From: Lachnospiraceae bacterium MD335
GTDB lineage: Bacteria; Bacillota; Clostridia; Lachnospirales; Lachnospiraceae
Direction of reading: 5' to 3'
Assembly (NCBI GenBank): GCA_000403335.2
Contig: KE159629.1
Location: forward strand, 248,001-312,000
Length of the DNA: 64,000 bases
A model generated the notes under the pieces. The model worked only from the letters and a program-made list of their open reading frames with translations, made no database searches and was not told the origin of the DNA. Position numbers and translations under genes: made by a program. Below, piece by piece: positions 62,318 to 64,000 of the stretch. Position 1 is the first letter of the stretch, and the number at the start of each line of letters is the position of its first letter.

Positions 62318-62803
62318 ATGCTTGAATCCCTGGATTTTAATTTCGGCGGCAAAACCTATAAAGTGGGCGAAGCCGGATTGATGTTCGCTTATGAAATAGG
62401 CATGGAGCGCGGACAGATATACGTTATAGCACTTACGGAAAACTTCGGGACAATTATATTCTACATACCGGAAGAAGCGGAAGAGAGGATAAAAGGGCGC
62501 GTTCAGGAATTACCGTATTCATTGAATGATTATTTGTTTTTCTTAATTGAATTTAAAGATTTTGAAAAAACATTGAAACCATATAAAGCATATGGATTGT
62601 CTATAAACGAAGCCGCCGTCGAGTTCAAAAAAATGCTGATTAACTGCGGAATGTATGCACAGGACGCGGCCGGTTCACTGGCCGCTTTTGCCGCGGCATA
62701 CGGAGAGAAGATCCAGGAGCCGGCGCCGGTTCCGAATAACTGGCTGAAAATACACGGCTTCCCTATGCGGAGAAAAGAAAGGGGGAAAAGAAAAAGTGAA
62801 TAA
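62318..62803 (+). CDS. Hypothetical phage protein, 161 aa
   Basis: LESLDFNFGGKTYKVGEAGL, ENFGTIIFYIPEEAEERIK, and a C-terminal basic end KRKSE. The ribosome binding site is weak (AGGA at 16 bp). Start uncertain. Overlaps ssb by 8 bp. Confidence 0.55.
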   Translation: MLESLDFNFGGKTYKVGEAGLMFAYEIGMERGQIYVIALTENFGTIIFYIPEEAEERIKGRVQELPYSLNDYLFFLIEFKDFEKTLKPYKAYGLSINEAAVEFKKMLINCGMYAQDAAGSLAAFAAAYGEKIQEPAPVPNNWLKIHGFPMRRKERGKRKSE

Positions 62804-63218
62804 ATGGATCGGAAGCGGAAAAGTAACGGAAGAACCAGTTATCAGATATAACGGCGATAAAGCGTCCTTTGTTGCGTTTACCATGATGTGTAAACGGAAC
62901 CGGAGAATAAAAGAAGGCGATCAACCGGTGGATTTTATTGATTGTGTATGCGTCGGACAGAACGCGAAGCTGGCCCAGGAATTTCTTCGCAAGGGAAAGA
63001 AAGTTGAAGTATGCGGCCCGTTACAATCCGGCCACTATGAAAAGAACGGCCGGAAAGTTTACACGAAGACGGTATTTGTCGAAGATTTATCTTTTGCAGA
63101 ATCGAAGGCGGAAGAAGAAGCGCGTCTTCTGGCAGAGAAGGCCGCCCAGACGCCGGCGGAATCAGGATCCGGCTTTATGGATATTCCAGACGTTGACGAC
63201 GGTTTACCGTTTCAATAG
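62796..63218 (+). CDS. ssb: Single-stranded DNA-binding protein
   Basis: 140 residues from a GTG start. WIGSGKVTEEPVIRYNGDKA, DFIDCVCVGQNAKLAQEFL and GHYEKNGRKVYTKTVFVED form the OB fold; the acidic tail ends DDGLPF, the protein-interaction tip. It coats single strands in phage replication. Confidence 0.93.
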   Translation: MNKWIGSGKVTEEPVIRYNGDKASFVAFTMMCKRNRRIKEGDQPVDFIDCVCVGQNAKLAQEFLRKGKKVEVCGPLQSGHYEKNGRKVYTKTVFVEDLSFAESKAEEEARLLAEKAAQTPAESGSGFMDIPDVDDGLPFQ

Positions 63219-63231
63219 GGGGGGCGCGGCT

Positions 63232-63432
63232 ATGAATCAGAATGATATAAAATACAATGCTTCCGGCTATCGTGACAAAGTGGCGGAAACAGCAATCAGG
63301 AAGGCAGACCGGACGCCGCCGGAAATAACGGAACTTGTTGACGTGATTAAAAAGATTTCTGGCGCCTATGGCTATGACGTGGAAGGCCGGATCGCGTTCA
63401 GGTGTAAGAAAACAAATATGATTTACAAGTGA
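63232..63432 (+). CDS. Hypothetical phage protein, 66 aa
   Basis: MNQNDIKYNASGYRDKVAET, ITELVDVIKKISGAYGYDVE. GGGGGGGCG precedes the ATG at 63232. No family recognised. Confidence 0.55.
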   Translation: MNQNDIKYNASGYRDKVAETAIRKADRTPPEITELVDVIKKISGAYGYDVEGRIAFRCKKTNMIYK

Positions 63433-63442
63433 GGTCTGAAAA

Positions 63443-63766
63443 ATGATGAAAACAATATGTATATGTGATCGTTGCAAGAAAGAATTTCCGGCTAAAAAGG
63501 CAAAACGAATTATTTTTGAAAGTTCTTTACCGGAAAAAGAAAATGCCGGTTCAAAAATAGTTGATATGATAATGACTTTGTTTCCCCTTCCGGTATCGCG
63601 TGACTATTGCCCGGAATGTGTTTCTGAAATTAAAGAATTTATGAAAAAGAAAGAAGGTGTAAATGATGAAAACTGTATTGATAAGCATAAGGGCGAAATG
63701 GTGGAAACTGATTCTTTCGGGGAAAAAGACGGTGGAGATCAGGAAGACGGCGCCGGCGGAAATTGA
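63443..63766 (+). CDS. Zinc-ribbon phage protein, up to 107 aa
   Basis: CDRCKKEFPAKKAKRIIFES and DYCPECVSEI give two CxxC pairs. Preceded by TGAGGTCTG. The last 30 codons overlap the ASCH gene and may not be native, so the true end is uncertain. Confidence 0.55.
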   Translation: MMKTICICDRCKKEFPAKKAKRIIFESSLPEKENAGSKIVDMIMTLFPLPVSRDYCPECVSEIKEFMKKKEGVNDENCIDKHKGEMVETDSFGEKDGGDQEDGAGGN

Positions 63767-64000
63767 TTTCCCCTTCCGCGCGATCGTCTATGTTCCGAAG
63801 GTTGGAATCGTCGGTCTGTTTGACTGTGAAGGAATAACGCGGACGAATCTTTATGATTCCCTGACGGAAAGAAGCTGTCTGACGGCTGAACAGATTTCAA
63901 AATATGCTGGCGGCGGTAAGATTTGCGGCTGGCTGATTGAAAAGGGATCGCCGGTGGAATTTGACAATCCGCTTCCCGTTGAAACGTCCGGCCAGACGCG
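63663..64000 (+). CDS. ASCH-domain protein (3' end outside window)
   Basis: MMKTVLISIRAKWWKLILSG then KKTVEIRKTAP is the start of an ASCH domain, a PUA-like fold thought to bind RNA. AAGAAGGTG precedes the ATG. It overlaps the zinc-ribbon gene by 104 bp and runs off the window edge after 112 codons. Confidence 0.75.
   Translation, partial: MMKTVLISIRAKWWKLILSGKKTVEIRKTAPAEIDFPFRAIVYVPKVGIVGLFDCEGITRTNLYDSLTERSCLTAEQISKYAGGGKICGWLIEKGSPVEFDNPLPVETSGQT

Larger units (their letters stand above)
48388..64000. mobile_element. Element 3: phage or integrative plasmid in miaB (right end not seen)
   Basis: From the miaB break onward come small phage-type genes, an LSR, a divergent repressor switch, a TubZ/TubR partition unit, and a replication block with SSB. 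Codon use is rich in GCC, GGC and CGG, unlike the host genes at left. No capsid, terminase or tail genes appear in the visible 15.6 kb. It may be a plasmid-like prophage. Confidence 0.85.

Noticed and set aside
48388-64000. Reverse transcriptase of a diversity-generating retroelement
   Set aside because: I looked for RT motifs such as YxDD in the visible part of element 3 and found none.
1-64000. tRNA or rRNA genes and tRNA attachment sites
   Set aside because: I recognised no rRNA stretch and no tRNA-like T-loop with a matching acceptor stem; all three integration sites are protein genes.

Overview
The window looks like chromosomal DNA of an anaerobic, spore-forming member of the Clostridia, most like the Lachnospiraceae. 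The signs are a class III ribonucleotide reductase (nrdD/nrdG), a GerA-type germinant receptor subunit, a cotJABC spore-coat operon, low-GC Gram-positive promoters and ribosome binding sites, and ICE remnants of a kind common in gut Firmicutes. The host core is interrupted three times by mobile elements that each encode a large serine recombinase (LSR).

Layout. 1-10.9 kb: host genes (MutS-like ATPase, rnhA, a heterodimeric ABC exporter, nrdD with a promoter and paired NrdR boxes, nrdG, dUTPase, gerA). 10.9-39.2 kb: the cotJABC operon on the minus strand, with cotJC cut into three in-frame pieces by two elements. Element 1 (10942-17096, about 6.1 kb) carries an LSR and a 1335-residue secreted protein. 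Element 2 (17423-38542, about 21 kb) carries AbiE, a decayed ABC-three-component defence locus, wrecked ICE genes (parA, parB fused to an adhesin, an XRE remnant), a cassette of regulators and possible resistance genes (Vat-like acetyltransferase, PadR, YjdF, cupin, AraC, MATE, KTR proteins), a sigma-like protein, a MazF-type toxin and a second LSR. Joining the three pieces across the shared cores restores a complete CotJC of 198 residues. 39.4-48.2 kb: host housekeeping genes (DUF305, coat-type ferritin-like protein, metF, VOC, dus, esterase, nfo, DUF896, formyl-THF cyclo-ligase, proA, SH3-like protein). 48.2-64 kb: miaB is cut after about 55 codons by element 3, a phage or integrative plasmid with its own LSR, a divergent repressor switch, a C-type-lectin-like protein, a TubZ/TubR partition module preceded by 10-bp iterons, and a replication block (replisome organiser, DnaC-like loader, SSB). 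Its right end is outside the window.

How it fits together. The most striking feature is the double interruption of cotJC. Both junctions are frame-perfect and both LSRs look intact, which suggests reversible intervening elements like the skin element of sigK: CotJC, a manganese-catalase-type coat protein, could be rebuilt by excision in the mother cell. The attachment site of element 2 lies inside its own recombinase gene, so the recombinase C-terminus changes with the integration state, and a terminator in the same arm should stop cotJ transcription while the element is in place. This is an inference from sequence; without excision data cotJC could equally be a dead gene.
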